From: Pseudomonas fluorescens
GTDB lineage: Bacteria; Pseudomonadota; Gammaproteobacteria; Pseudomonadales; Pseudomonadaceae
Direction of reading: 5' to 3'
NCBI RefSeq assembly: GCF_001307155.1
Contig: NZ_CP012830.1
Span: 3,904,501-3,968,500, forward strand
DNA: 64,000 nt
Numbering within the stretch: position 1 is the stretch's first letter; every line of letters begins with the position of its first letter. Positions 1 to 8,457 of this stretch are shown piece by piece. Under the pieces are notes generated by a model. The model worked only from the letters and a program-made list of their open reading frames with translations, was not told where the DNA came from and searched no databases. A program made the translations under genes and the position numbers.

Positions 1-1165
1 CAACGTACTGGACGATCATCATTCCAGAGTTAACCCCAGGGTTGCTCACCAGAAATGCCGGCAAGCCACTGACGTGCGGGTTGATCAAACGGTCCAGGCG
101 ACGCTCGGCGATCGAGCCGATCTCCGCCATGGCGATCGCCAGCAAGTCGGCAGCCAAGGCCACCGACTGGCCGTGCGGGTTGGCCTGAGACATCACCCGG
201 TAGTTATCCGGTGTACCCAGAAGCAGCGGGTTGTCAGTGGCGGAGTTGAGTTCGGTTTCGATCTGCCGGGTCGCGTGGTCAAGTTGATCACGGGCCGCAC
301 CATGTACTTGCGGGATCGAACGGATGCTCAGTGCATCTTGAGTACGAATGCCCTTGCTGCTGGCGATCACTTCACTGCCATCGAGCAGGCCGCGCAAGTT
401 GATGCCGACTTGCTGCATGCCCGGATGTGGCTTGAGGGCGATTATTTCAGCGTCGAATGCGTCGATCTGACCGCGCTGGGCTTCGAAGCTCATGGCACCG
501 ATCACGTCTGCCCACTGGATCAAGCGGGTTGCATCGGCGAGGGCGAGGCAGCTCAGGCCGGTCATGCACGGCGTACCGTTGACCAGGCACAGCCCGTCTT
601 TCGCGCCCAACTGCACCGGCTTCAAGCCTTCTTCAGCCAAAGCTTGCTGCGCAGGGACGATCTGCCCGCGATAACTGACCTGGCCGACCCCCAGCAGACT
701 GATGCCGATATGCGCCATGTGAGTCAGGTAGCCGACCGAACCCTGGGACGGTACTTGTGGGGTAATCCCGCGATTGAGCAAGGCCAATAGCGCTTCGACC
801 ACTTGCCGATGCAGACCGGATTTGCCGTGGCTGTAATTTATGATCGCCGCGCACATGATCGACCGCGTCTGCTCATCGGTCAGTGGTGCACCGACGCCAC
901 ACGCGTGGCTAAGCAATGTATTGCGCGACAGTTGGCTCAGTTGTTCGCCTTGCAGCGAGACATTGCAGAGCGCGCCCAAACCGGTATTGACGCCATACGC
1001 GCGCTCGCCGCTGACGACGATGTGCTGGACGATGGCCTGGGCATTGTCGATCCGTGCCCAGGTTTGAGCCGACAATTCAAGCACAGCACCGTGCCGGGCA
1101 ACTGCGACCACATCCTGCCAACGCAACGGCGCATCGGCGATAACAATTTTTTTAGCCTGTGACAT
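1..1165 (-). CDS. Histidine/aromatic ammonia-lyase-like protein, ASG-less paralogue (partial, C-terminus off window)
   Basis: My own translation of the minus strand from the ATG at 1165 gives about 388 residues of a HutH/PAL-family protein, cut by the left edge of the window. Family marks are the Tyr loop AYGVNTGLG (about residues 56-64), VPSQGSVG (138-145) and NSATDNPLL. In working ammonia-lyases GSVG is followed by ASGDLAPLAH, whose Ala-Ser-Gly cyclises into the MIO electrophile. Here it is followed by YLTHMAH, so the triad is absent and the loop is three residues shorter. An SD-like GAGG lies 6 bases before the ATG. The stub of an ABC ATPase about 100 bases upstream, in the same direction, recalls a hut-type transporter-lyase order. 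Classical histidase activity is doubtful; it may be a paralogue with another role. Confidence 0.85.
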   Translation of the reverse strand, partial: MSQAKKIVIADAPLRWQDVVAVARHGAVLELSAQTWARIDNAQAIVQHIVVSGERAYGVNTGLGALCNVSLQGEQLSQLSRNTLLSHACGVGAPLTDEQTRSIMCAAIINYSHGKSGLHRQVVEALLALLNRGITPQVPSQGSVGYLTHMAHIGISLLGVGQVSYRGQIVPAQQALAEEGLKPVQLGAKDGLCLVNGTPCMTGLSCLALADATRLIQWADVIGAMSFEAQRGQIDAFDAEIIALKPHPGMQQVGINLRGLLDGSEVIASSKGIRTQDALSIRSIPQVHGAARDQLDHATRQIETELNSATDNPLLLGTPDNYRVMSQANPHGQSVALAADLLAIAMAEIGSIAERRLDRLINPHVSGLPAFLVSNPGVNSGMMIVQYV

Positions 1166-1262
1166 GTGAAGCCTCACGCAAGGGTTGTTGTCGAGTTACA
1201 CCTGTGGCCAGAGGATTCGGCCCCTGGCCACATTGGATACACGTCGTCCGGAAAAACTCATT

Positions 1263-1421
1263 TCAAGCAGGTGCGGCAGGACGCTGAACGAAGCGATCAA
1301 CCTATTCGTCAGCAGACGAGTCAAGGATCCCTTTCGGTGCACCAATCTGAATCAATCGGCCGTCCTTGAGAATCACGACGCGGTTGCCGATGCACACGTC
1401 TTTGTTGTGCGCGGCATTGCT
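1263..1421 (-). pseudogene. C-terminal stub of an ABC transporter ATP-binding protein (HutV/ProV type)
   Basis: Read on the minus strand this gives IGNRVVILKDGRLIQIG, then a TAG at 1304-1302, then VDRFVQRPAAPA and TGA at 1265-1263. This is the typical end of a ProV/ChoV/HutV-type ATPase (from the D-loop/H-loop side to the C-terminal YVxRFVQ tail), with an in-frame stop where Tyr is expected. Nothing similar is seen upstream of about 1424, so the Walker motifs are gone. It lies about 100 bases before the ammonia-lyase-like gene on the same strand, so it is probably what remains of a transporter gene once in that operon. Confidence 0.75.
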
Positions 1422-2151
1422 CTACAAGCAAGGCGGTGGAGGTGAAGAGGTTCCCGCGACTCTTGTGCACACACGTTTACTTGTACATACAAGAATATGC
1501 AATCAGGCGGCCAACTTGTTGGATCGCTGTTCAATAAAGCACAGGGTTTAACTGGAACGCTTTTGGGGCAAGGGTTTGGCCGGAGGCGATTTTTTCGGAA
1601 GGTTTTGCGAAGGCGTGACGGCTGTTACTTGAGCGTGGAGTTACGTCGCGCCGGGACGTTCGGTAACAATTGGGTGTGCTTAGGAAACGGCTGCAAACCA
1701 GAGCTGAAATTTGATTCACCCCCCCTCTTTGGGACTGAATGGTTTGAGCTGGAAGGTGTCCCCGTCGAGCAATCACATCGAGTCAATCGCAGCCGTTGCG
1801 CAGAGGAATGCAGCACCGCTACGCGAAGTCGCTGAGGATCACCGAGTCGATGGTGATGTCGCCACGCATCGCGAGGTTTTCCAGAATCTGCGTAAAGGCC
1901 CGGGTTCAAGCTCTTGGAAAAAGTATCGAGTATTTTGGCGTTGGATAAGCGAGCGCTGAAAATATCCCCCCTTTCATTGACCGCTTCCCTTCCAAGGCGC
2001 ATTTCTTGTGATGATGTCATTGAGCCATTAACTCAACTCTATTATCCTCCTCGCGTTTTCAGGGACAGCCGCCGACACTCCGGCCTTCATTCGCAGACCC
2101 TGATACGACGTTTACCGTTACTCGCCCCTTTTTGGACATCAAGGATCGACC
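1422..2151. other. Stretch without an intact gene
   Basis: Apart from the degraded fragment at about 1765-1905 I see no credible gene here. Open frames on both strands are short, have unlike codon use and no recognisable product. The last 60 bases carry the leader of the lipoprotein gene that starts at 2152, including its AAGGA ribosome site. Confidence 0.5.
1765..1905 (-). pseudogene. Degraded copy of the fragment at 2811-3064
   Basis: The minus-strand reading gives FTQILENLAMRGDITIDSV, ILSDFA, stop, RCCIPLRNGCD, stop, LDVIA. This matches the open fragment at 2811-3064 (TQILENLAMRGGITTDSV, ILSDFAQLCRIPLRDGCDLLDVIA) almost residue for residue, apart from two in-frame stops. It is a decayed duplicate. 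Product unknown. Confidence 0.7.
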
Positions 2152-2703
2152 ATGCTCCGTTTGCTTTCTATCTCCCTGTTTGCCCTTGTTCTCACTGGCT
2201 GTGCTTCATCAGCCAAGGTCGAGAATATGCAGGTCAATCCCGCGCAAGCACAAACCTATGACGTTGCGCTTCGCGACAACATGAAAGTCGACAGTGTCGG
2301 CGGCGGCAGCACGACCAACCCGCTGTGGACTTCGCAGATCGAAAGCGCGGACTTCCGTTCGGCGCTTGAGCAATCGTTGAGCAACGCTGGCCTGCTGGGT
2401 AAGAACAGCAAGGCAAACTACGCCCTGCGCGCCAATCTGGTAAGCCTCGACCAGCCGCTGATCGGCCTGAACTTCACCGTCACTTCGATGGTTGAATACA
2501 GCCTGGTAGAGAATGCCACGGGCCGGGTGATCTGGACCGACAAGGTCAAGGCTCCCTTCACCGCCGGCGTCGGCGACTCGTTCTTCGGTGTGAAACGCCT
2601 GCGACTGGCGAACGAAGGCTCGGCACGGGAGAACATCAATGAACTGCTCAAGCGCCTGGCCGGGTTGAAGCTCGGCGCTGGTCAGGTGTCGCTGGCCCAG
2701 TAA
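2152..2703 (+). CDS. Putative lipoprotein, 183 aa
   Basis: Begins with a lipoprotein signal peptide: Met-Leu-Arg, a hydrophobic stretch and the lipobox LTGC, with Cys at about residue 17 followed by ASS. Asp is absent at +2, so outer-membrane sorting is expected. The mature part is a mixed alpha/beta domain of about 165 residues without motifs I can assign. AAGGA lies 7 bases before the ATG. It is monocistronic and ends just before a strong terminator at 2761-2805. Similar small lipoproteins of unknown function are common in pseudomonads. Confidence 0.85.
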   Translation: MLRLLSISLFALVLTGCASSAKVENMQVNPAQAQTYDVALRDNMKVDSVGGGSTTNPLWTSQIESADFRSALEQSLSNAGLLGKNSKANYALRANLVSLDQPLIGLNFTVTSMVEYSLVENATGRVIWTDKVKAPFTAGVGDSFFGVKRLRLANEGSARENINELLKRLAGLKLGAGQVSLAQ

Positions 2704-2760
2704 GAAAGCATTTGTCCCCGTTATTTTGGGGGCGAATCCCTATCTCTGCGCCATACCTAT

Positions 2761-2805
2761 AAAAAAGCCCCCGTAGCTGAAACGTTAGGGGGGCTTTTTC
2801 TTTTT
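2761..2805. terminator. Strong intrinsic terminator, possibly bidirectional
   Basis: Stem AAAAAGCCCCC pairs with GGGGGCTTTTT around a loop of about 16 bases, followed by CTTTTTT on the plus strand and preceded by an A-run that gives U residues on the other strand. It ends the lipoprotein gene at 2703 and may also serve the minus-strand fragment ending at 2811. Confidence 0.9.
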
Positions 2806-2810
2806 TGGGG

Positions 2811-3064
2811 TTATGGCTTGGCGCGTTCGCTTGCGGGCGACGGCTGCGCAGCAATCACATCGAGCAAGTCGCAGCCATCACGTAGAGGAATGCGGCACAG
2901 CTGCGCGAAGTCGCTGAGGATCACTGAGTCGGTGGTGATGCCGCCGCGCATCGCGAGGTTTTCCAGAATCTGCGTAACGGCCCGGATTCGATAACCGGCC
3001 GTGTCGAGCAGTACGTGCAATTTCAGATACCCATCGGTGATGGGCGAAAAAAATGTGCCGAACT
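2811..3064 (-). pseudogene. Open C-terminal fragment of an unknown protein (relative of 1765-1905)
   Basis: An open minus-strand frame of about 83 codons reads FGTFFSPITDGYLKLHV, then LLDTAGYRIRAVTQILENLA and on to LLDVIAAQP. It ends with TAA at 2811 and is closed upstream by a TAG near 3064. There is no ATG; the first possible start is a TTG at 3020 in the middle of conserved-looking sequence, so it is probably the tail of a longer gene. A decayed second copy sits 1 kb away. It may still be a small expressed gene. I do not recognise the family. Confidence 0.5.
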
Positions 3065-3118
3065 ATCAACAAGATTTTTATCTTTCACCCGCCCCTAATT
3101 TTCAAGGACCGTATCCGC

Positions 3119-4564
3119 ATGGACGCCAGCTCTACCTTTTTCCGCCACCCGGTTGTGTTGGGCTTCTCGCTGCTGGCCCTGAGTCTGACCGGTTGCAGCT
3201 CCAGGCCGATCCCGCAGGAACCCAAGGTGCACCCGGGCCTGGCCGTCTTCAATGAGGCCCTCACGTTGCCCGTCCTGGAGCACTCCATTGTGCGCGAAGG
3301 CGACAAGGTGACCTACTTGGTCACGCGAGTGGGCAACTCTGCGATCTATGCCAGGTTCAATGCGTCCTGCAAGCAGGGTCCGAACAGCATGTTCTATCCC
3401 ACCCGTAACGGTTTGAGCGCGTTTACCGACCAGCCAATGACCAGCACTGCTTTGCCGGCGGAGCAAAGTCAGCAGTTGCAGCACAGTGCGCAGTTGCAAC
3501 AGGTATGCACACAACGTCCCACGCCCGATTGGCGGATGCTGGAATTAGCCGAGGATCAGGATTGGCTGATGCTTGACCGCAATAGCCTGCAACAGGAAGG
3601 CGGACTACTGTATGTCTGGGCCGGCCGCGATTATCGGCACTACCTTATTGCCAGCGACGGAGCCGCGCTGATAGCTCAGAGCCAGGAGCGACTGGCCTTG
3701 GACTGCAAGCAGCAAACGGTCACGGCACTAAGCCAGTTCATGATCGATGGCTCGCACGAAGTCTCCAGCGGCAAAGTCGAAAGGCCGGCTGTGCCGCAAC
3801 CGCTGATGCAGGCTTCGGCCGACCGGCAACGCGTGTTCAAGGCCGCTTGCCTGCCGCAAGCGGAGCTGGCCAGGTTGCCTGTCTTCAACGCACGCCAAAC
3901 CTTGCCGCCGGTCATCAGCACGCCGACGGTTGCACCGTCAGTCGTAGCGGCCATCCAGGCCCTGGACCTGCCCGCGCCGGCCAGGCCCCTGCGCCACCTG
4001 GGATATCGCTATGACATGGTGATGTTTAACGGGACTAAACTTGGCGACTTCTCCAAGGAGGTCTTCATCAGCACCGACAGCGCCTCGGGGCAAACTCTGG
4101 TGCAGCCAGTGGACTTTGTGCTCCCGCCTGCGATCAACCTGACCTTCCGTGGCTTGTTCGATCTGGCCAGCCACAACATCGACAAAGAAACCGGCAAGGA
4201 AGTGGCGGATTCGCGGCCCCTGGTCGACCTGAGCTTTCAGGGTGACTGGCGCAACTTGCCGCTCAAGACCCAGGTCAGCTATATCGAAACCCGGGCAGAG
4301 CCTGCCAACGCTGACGGCAGCCCTTCGCACAAGACCAGTGAACCCAGGACTGTGACCTGCCAGATCGTCCGCGAACAACCTGCCAGCGCCTTGCATCCGA
4401 CTCTGCTGGGCTCGGCCAAGCTCCTCAATTGCACCAAGATGAAAGCCCGCGGGCTGGATTGGACCGATCTGTCCTGGTACCTCGCCGACTATGGACAGTT
4501 CGTTCATGTTCTCGAGAACAGTCCGGTAGGTCTGTGGAAGTGGCGCATCGAGTCGGTGCGCTGA
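3119..4564 (+). CDS. Large putative lipoprotein, 481 aa
   Basis: The ATG at 3119 gives MDASSTFFRHP, a hydrophobic helix and the lipobox LTGC, followed by SSRPIPQEPKV. An AAGGA lies about 10 bases upstream, so this start is preferred over the in-frame ATG at 3053, which would add 22 residues before the signal. The mature protein of about 450 residues has several Cys and no domain I can name; it is presumably exported and lipid-anchored. A stem-loop terminator follows at 4618-4655. The protein is unassigned, but start, signal and length look sound. Confidence 0.82.
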   Translation: MDASSTFFRHPVVLGFSLLALSLTGCSSRPIPQEPKVHPGLAVFNEALTLPVLEHSIVREGDKVTYLVTRVGNSAIYARFNASCKQGPNSMFYPTRNGLSAFTDQPMTSTALPAEQSQQLQHSAQLQQVCTQRPTPDWRMLELAEDQDWLMLDRNSLQQEGGLLYVWAGRDYRHYLIASDGAALIAQSQERLALDCKQQTVTALSQFMIDGSHEVSSGKVERPAVPQPLMQASADRQRVFKAACLPQAELARLPVFNARQTLPPVISTPTVAPSVVAAIQALDLPAPARPLRHLGYRYDMVMFNGTKLGDFSKEVFISTDSASGQTLVQPVDFVLPPAINLTFRGLFDLASHNIDKETGKEVADSRPLVDLSFQGDWRNLPLKTQVSYIETRAEPANADGSPSHKTSEPRTVTCQIVREQPASALHPTLLGSAKLLNCTKMKARGLDWTDLSWYLADYGQFVHVLENSPVGLWKWRIESVR

Positions 4565-4617
4565 TAAGCCCGGAAGCATGACGCCATGACATCCAGTGTT
4601 GGTGATGGCGAATGATG

Positions 4618-4655
4618 AAAACGCCGCTTGTCTCGACATGAGAAAGCGGCGTTTT
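4618..4655 (+). terminator. Intrinsic terminator after the 481-aa lipoprotein
   Basis: AAAACGCCGCTT pairs perfectly with AAGCGGCGTTTT, with an inner TCTC/GAGA pairing. T residues follow on the plus strand and A residues precede it, so it could also act on the other strand. Confidence 0.85.
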
Positions 4656-4760
4656 ACTTGGTTTTCACCGTAGAGTTTGAAATAAAAAAGCTCTGGTCTC
4701 CGGCTTAAGTGAACAGAATGGCGGGTAATGCCGGGGTTTTTTATTGAAGCGCGACCCGAT

Positions 4761-6179
4761 TCAAACCGCTGCAAGCCCCGGCCGAATCCGCGCCGACCGC
4801 ACCGCAGTCACCAGCGCCAGAATCGGTGCAATGGTAAACAGCGCAAACAGCCAGCGTGCGGCGTTGGCAGTGCCTTGCATGTTGCTCGGGTCGTTGAGAC
4901 CGGCCATGTTGGCGATCATCCCGGCCAGTGCCGCGCCGAGTGCGGTGGCGAACAGTTGTACGGTGGTGATGGATGAAGCCGCCGAGTCCTGGTCTTCGGC
5001 CGAGGCCACTTGCAGGACTCGGGTCAGCAGGTGTGGCCAGCCGATACCGATGCCGAATCCCACCAGGGTCAAGGCAATGCAGATCGGGGTGAGCAGCGCC
5101 CAGTCTCCACCACTGTCGAACGGTATGGCGACGGCCAGGATGATCAGTCCGACCAGTACGAACACCGGGCCACTGATGATTGCGCGGCGCACGCCACGCT
5201 CGCGCCAGCCGGAGCTCATCACTTCGGACAGCGTCCAGCCAGCCGCCATGAGGGCCGCCAGGTAGCCGGCAATCAGCGGCGTCTGCCCGTGCAGGGTTTG
5301 CAGGAAGTACGGCACGAAGATTTCGCTGGTCATGCCAACCACCAACAACCCCATGGTCGCGTACAGCGCACAGAGTGGGGTGTTGAGCCGCAAGGCATCC
5401 TTGGGCAGCAGGCGTGTCAGGGTGCTGGATTCATGACGAACCAGGAAGAACACCAGCAGCAGGCAGAGGCCTATGCCCAGCAGGTTCCAGGTCGGAAGCG
5501 ACGAAGCGCTGCCGATGCATACCGAGAGCACCGCCGCAGCCAGCAGGAACAGTTGCAGCAAGGGCAAGCGGCCCACGGGCGGTTGATTCATGTCACGTTT
5601 GGGCAATACGCTGCTGGTCAGCAGTATGTACGCCAGCGTCACCGGCACCAGCGTGCCAAAGGCTAAACGCCAGGCATCCATTTCCGCAAAGATGCCGCCG
5701 ATGGCCGGGCCGATCAGCGTGGCGATCCCCCACATGCCCGAGACCAGGGCCATGGCCCGAGGCCAGAGGCGCTCTTCGAACACCAGCTGAATCATCGAGT
5801 AGCACAGGGCGAACATCAAGCCGCCGCCCAAACCTTGAACCGCGCGACCGACCAACATCACTGGCATGCTCGGTGCCAGGGCACAAATGAGGCTGCCAGC
5901 GAGGAAAAATAACGAGGCTATCGCATAGGAAACGCGTGGCCCTGTGCGTTGCAGGATTTTGGCCGTAAGCGCGGAGCCGAGGATGGATGCGACGACGAAC
6001 AGTGTGGTGTTCCAGGCGTACAGGTCGAGCCCGCCGATTTCCTTGACCACGGAGGGCAGGATAGTCGTAGCGATGTAGATATTGATCGCGTGCAGCGTAA
6101 CGCCTCCTGACAGTGCGATGGATCGCGCGGCGTTTTTTCCGGAGAGTAAATCGCTCCAGCTGCTTCCTTGTGTAGACAT
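4761..6179 (-). CDS. MFS transporter, 472 aa
   Basis: A hydrophobic protein with about 12-14 membrane segments and the MFS signature around RTGPRVSYAIAS between segments 2 and 3, followed by LVGRAVQGLGGG (motif C-like in segment 5 of drug/proton antiporters). Inner-membrane export of a small organic compound is the likely role. It is divergent from the SufR-like regulator at 6299 with a 119-base shared upstream region that holds an inverted repeat (CTTGG, 10 bases, CCAAG, at about 6242-6261), so it is probably controlled by that regulator. The substrate cannot be told from sequence. Confidence 0.9.
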   Translation of the reverse strand: MSTQGSSWSDLLSGKNAARSIALSGGVTLHAINIYIATTILPSVVKEIGGLDLYAWNTTLFVVASILGSALTAKILQRTGPRVSYAIASLFFLAGSLICALAPSMPVMLVGRAVQGLGGGLMFALCYSMIQLVFEERLWPRAMALVSGMWGIATLIGPAIGGIFAEMDAWRLAFGTLVPVTLAYILLTSSVLPKRDMNQPPVGRLPLLQLFLLAAAVLSVCIGSASSLPTWNLLGIGLCLLLVFFLVRHESSTLTRLLPKDALRLNTPLCALYATMGLLVVGMTSEIFVPYFLQTLHGQTPLIAGYLAALMAAGWTLSEVMSSGWRERGVRRAIISGPVFVLVGLIILAVAIPFDSGGDWALLTPICIALTLVGFGIGIGWPHLLTRVLQVASAEDQDSAASSITTVQLFATALGAALAGMIANMAGLNDPSNMQGTANAARWLFALFTIAPILALVTAVRSARIRPGLAAV

Positions 6180-6298
6180 ACAACCTCCTGCTGTGACTCG
6201 CGACCCGGCGGATTGCGAGAGTCAATTGCCTGCTTTCAAGGCTTGGGTTAGATTTACCAAGTTAATTCTTTAAATATTGAAGCTGCGAGGGCTGTTGT

Positions 6299-6952
6299 TT
6301 GTCAAGTAAACACTTGGAAAACCAGGATGACGTGTCGATGTCGGCTGCCGACCGACTGCTTCACATGCTCAAGACCCGCGGCCCGCAACTGGCGGCCGAT
6401 GCCGGACGCGCGATGGGCACCACGGGGGAAGCGGCGCGCCAGCAGTTCGTCAAACTGGCCGCCAGTGGCCTGGTGGAGGCTCAGTCCGAGGCCCGAGGCG
6501 TCGGGCGCCCGTCGCAGGTCTGGCGTCTGACGGCGGCCGGCCATGCGCGGTTTCCCGATACCCATTCGGAGCTGACCGTGCAGCTCTTGCAGACCGTGCG
6601 CGAGACCTTCGGGCCCGAGGCCATCGATCGTCTGATCGACGTTCGCGAGCAGCAGAGTCGCACCTTGTACCTGCAAGAGCTGGCCAGTGCCGAGACCCTT
6701 CAGGAACGGGTCAAGCGCCTTGCGGCCCTGCGGGCCCGCGAGGGCTACATGGCCGAGTGGAGTGAGCAACCGGATGGGGCCTTTGTGCTGATCGAAAACC
6801 ATTGCCCGATCTGCGCGGCGGCGACCGCGTGTCAGGGTTTCTGCCGTGCCGAACTGGATGTGTTCGAGCAGGTTCTGCAAGCCAGGGTTGAGCGTGTGGA
6901 GCACATTCTGATGAATGCCCGCCGTTGTGCTTACCGCATTACTCCGGTCTGA
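6299..6952 (+). CDS. ArsR/SufR-like (COG2345-type) transcriptional regulator with C-terminal Cys cluster, 217 aa
   Basis: The N-terminal part (about residues 14-85) is a winged helix-turn-helix with the GVGRPSQVWRLT wing. The C-terminal part holds HCPIC (Cys169, Cys172), Cys178, Cys182 and a final Cys210 in RRCAYRI. This layout is typical of SufR-like regulators, where Cys ligates an Fe-S cluster. I read 6299 as a TTG start with GAGG upstream; an ATG at 6338 (MSAADRLL) is an equally good choice. It is divergent from the MFS exporter, its likely target. Redox or iron sensing is inferred from the Cys pattern, not shown. Confidence 0.85.
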   Translation: MSSKHLENQDDVSMSAADRLLHMLKTRGPQLAADAGRAMGTTGEAARQQFVKLAASGLVEAQSEARGVGRPSQVWRLTAAGHARFPDTHSELTVQLLQTVRETFGPEAIDRLIDVREQQSRTLYLQELASAETLQERVKRLAALRAREGYMAEWSEQPDGAFVLIENHCPICAAATACQGFCRAELDVFEQVLQARVERVEHILMNARRCAYRITPV

Positions 6953-7042
6953 AGTGCCCTCGAGATACTCATTTGCGGCACACCAGGGCCAACTGATCGT
7001 GCTGCCGGGGATGACCCCGGCAACGATGTCAGTGGGGGAGGG

Positions 7043-7128
7043 TTACTGAGCGGGAATCACCGCCTGCCATTTTGGCAAGGCGGTCTCCAGGCGCTTGCCG
7101 AACTACCGGGAAAGATCGTCCTCGCGAA
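7043..7128 (-). pseudogene. Tail of an unknown gene at the edge of the biosynthetic operon
   Basis: In one minus-strand frame the DNA reads MIREDDLSR, TAG at 7105-7103, FGKRLETALPKWQAVIPAQ, TAA at 7045-7043. The last part has the look of a real protein C-terminus interrupted by one stop. It overlaps the 3' end of the aminotransferase gene in another frame. I read it as the remnant of a gene truncated where the operon was joined; it may also be chance. Confidence 0.35.
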
Positions 7129-8457
7129 TCATCGGTCTGCGCTCCGTGGGGTCATGGCGTAGGGGATGCGGTAGAGATTGCGGATGATCGGCGTCATCAG
7201 TTTGAGCATCCAGCGCGGCTTGCTGGCGACGGCCTCGAGGGATTCTTCCAGGGCCTTGAGGACCTGGCTCACTTGCGCGGTGCTGATGGTCAGCGGTGGA
7301 TAGAAACGCAACACCGGCGCCGAGGCTTTTTCGTTCAACGAGTGCCCTGAGTGAACCCCGCGTTTGCTCAGTTCCATGCTGATCAGGTTTTCCCACACCG
7401 CGCCCTTGAGGCGTAAACCGGTCATCAGGCCAATCGCTGGCGCGTCGCTGATGATCTGCGGGTAGGCTTCGGCCAGTAGCTGCAATCCCTGACACAACTG
7501 TGTGCTGGCAGCCTGGGATTTTTCGATCAGTTGGCCTTCTTCAATCGCATGAATTGCGGCCAGGGCCGTTTCGCAGGCATAGGGCAAACCGCCCTGGCCG
7601 CAGACCTGATCTTCAAGAGGGTCGAGTGGCTGCCGGTCGATCAAGGCGCGGCTGTACATCACCGCCGCGATGGCTGCGTAGCCGCCAGTCAAGCCCTTGG
7701 ACAGCACCATGATGTCAGGCACCACGTTGTCGTAATCGACGGCGAACCATTTGCCGCAGCGACCGAACGCCGTCTGGATTTCATCGGCGATCATCAGGCA
7801 GCCGTGGGCGCTGCACAACTCGCGGATCCGCGTGTTGTAGCCGGCTTCGGGCAACGTCAGGTGGGCACCGCCGAGGATCGGCTCGATGTAGACCGCCGCC
7901 ACCTGGTCGGTGATGGCGTGTTCCAGGGCGGCGAAGTCGCCGTAGGGAATGAAGTCGACCATCACGCGGTTCAGGCCATGCTGGTTGCTTTGGTACTGCT
8001 GGCCGAGGATCGCCATAGTGGTCAGGGTTTTGCCATGGTAGGCATTGCGCATGACCACGATCCGTTTGCGCGGCAACTGCCGTTTGAGCGCATAGCGCAA
8101 GGTTTGCTCGATGGCTTCGGCACCGGTCATGGTGTAGCGCACATCGCCCCACTCGCCGGGAGCCAGACGCTTGAGGGTCTCGCTCAGTTGGTGCTGCGAA
8201 TTGTGGGTCAGCCCCTCGGGCTGCCAGGCCATCCGGTTCAGCTGACGCTGGCTGGCGTACTTGACCTGAGGGTTCTGGTGACCGACCAGGAATATTCCAT
8301 AGCTGCACGCACAATCGATGAAGTGCTTGCCGCGATGGTCGGTAACGATCGCCCCTTCGGCGGAGCGTTCGATGCCGGTATTGGCAATGCGATAAAGCTT
8401 GGCCGCCGAGGGCGTCCAGTGTTTGTAGCAGTCATCCACCAGGCGGTTAAGCAGCAT
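7129..8457 (-). CDS. Class III PLP-dependent aminotransferase, 442 aa
   Basis: A full-length fold-type I class III aminotransferase of the ornithine/GABA/4-aminobutyrate type. Visible are TGAEAIEQTLR (111-121) for the PLP phosphate, NAYHGKT (138-144), the DEIQTAFG motif with Asp225/Glu226, and Lys254 in VLSKGLTGG, which forms the Schiff base. All catalytic residues are in place. It is the last gene of a five-gene minus-strand operon and overlaps the preceding aminotransferase gene by 11 bases, so the two are translationally coupled. It probably moves an amino group onto or off an intermediate of the pathway. The substrate is unknown. Confidence 0.9.
   Translation of the reverse strand: MLLNRLVDDCYKHWTPSAAKLYRIANTGIERSAEGAIVTDHRGKHFIDCACSYGIFLVGHQNPQVKYASQRQLNRMAWQPEGLTHNSQHQLSETLKRLAPGEWGDVRYTMTGAEAIEQTLRYALKRQLPRKRIVVMRNAYHGKTLTTMAILGQQYQSNQHGLNRVMVDFIPYGDFAALEHAITDQVAAVYIEPILGGAHLTLPEAGYNTRIRELCSAHGCLMIADEIQTAFGRCGKWFAVDYDNVVPDIMVLSKGLTGGYAAIAAVMYSRALIDRQPLDPLEDQVCGQGGLPYACETALAAIHAIEEGQLIEKSQAASTQLCQGLQLLAEAYPQIISDAPAIGLMTGLRLKGAVWENLISMELSKRGVHSGHSLNEKASAPVLRFYPPLTISTAQVSQVLKALEESLEAVASKPRWMLKLMTPIIRNLYRIPYAMTPRSADR

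Noticed and set aside
74..790. Long open plus-strand frame inside the left-edge gene
   Set aside because: It is the antisense shadow of the ammonia-lyase-like gene; the minus strand gives a recognisable family.
7010..7040. Stem TGCCGGGG / CCCCGGCA as a terminator of the SufR-like gene
   Set aside because: Good pairing but no T-run, and convergent transcription makes the assignment uncertain, so not listed as a feature.
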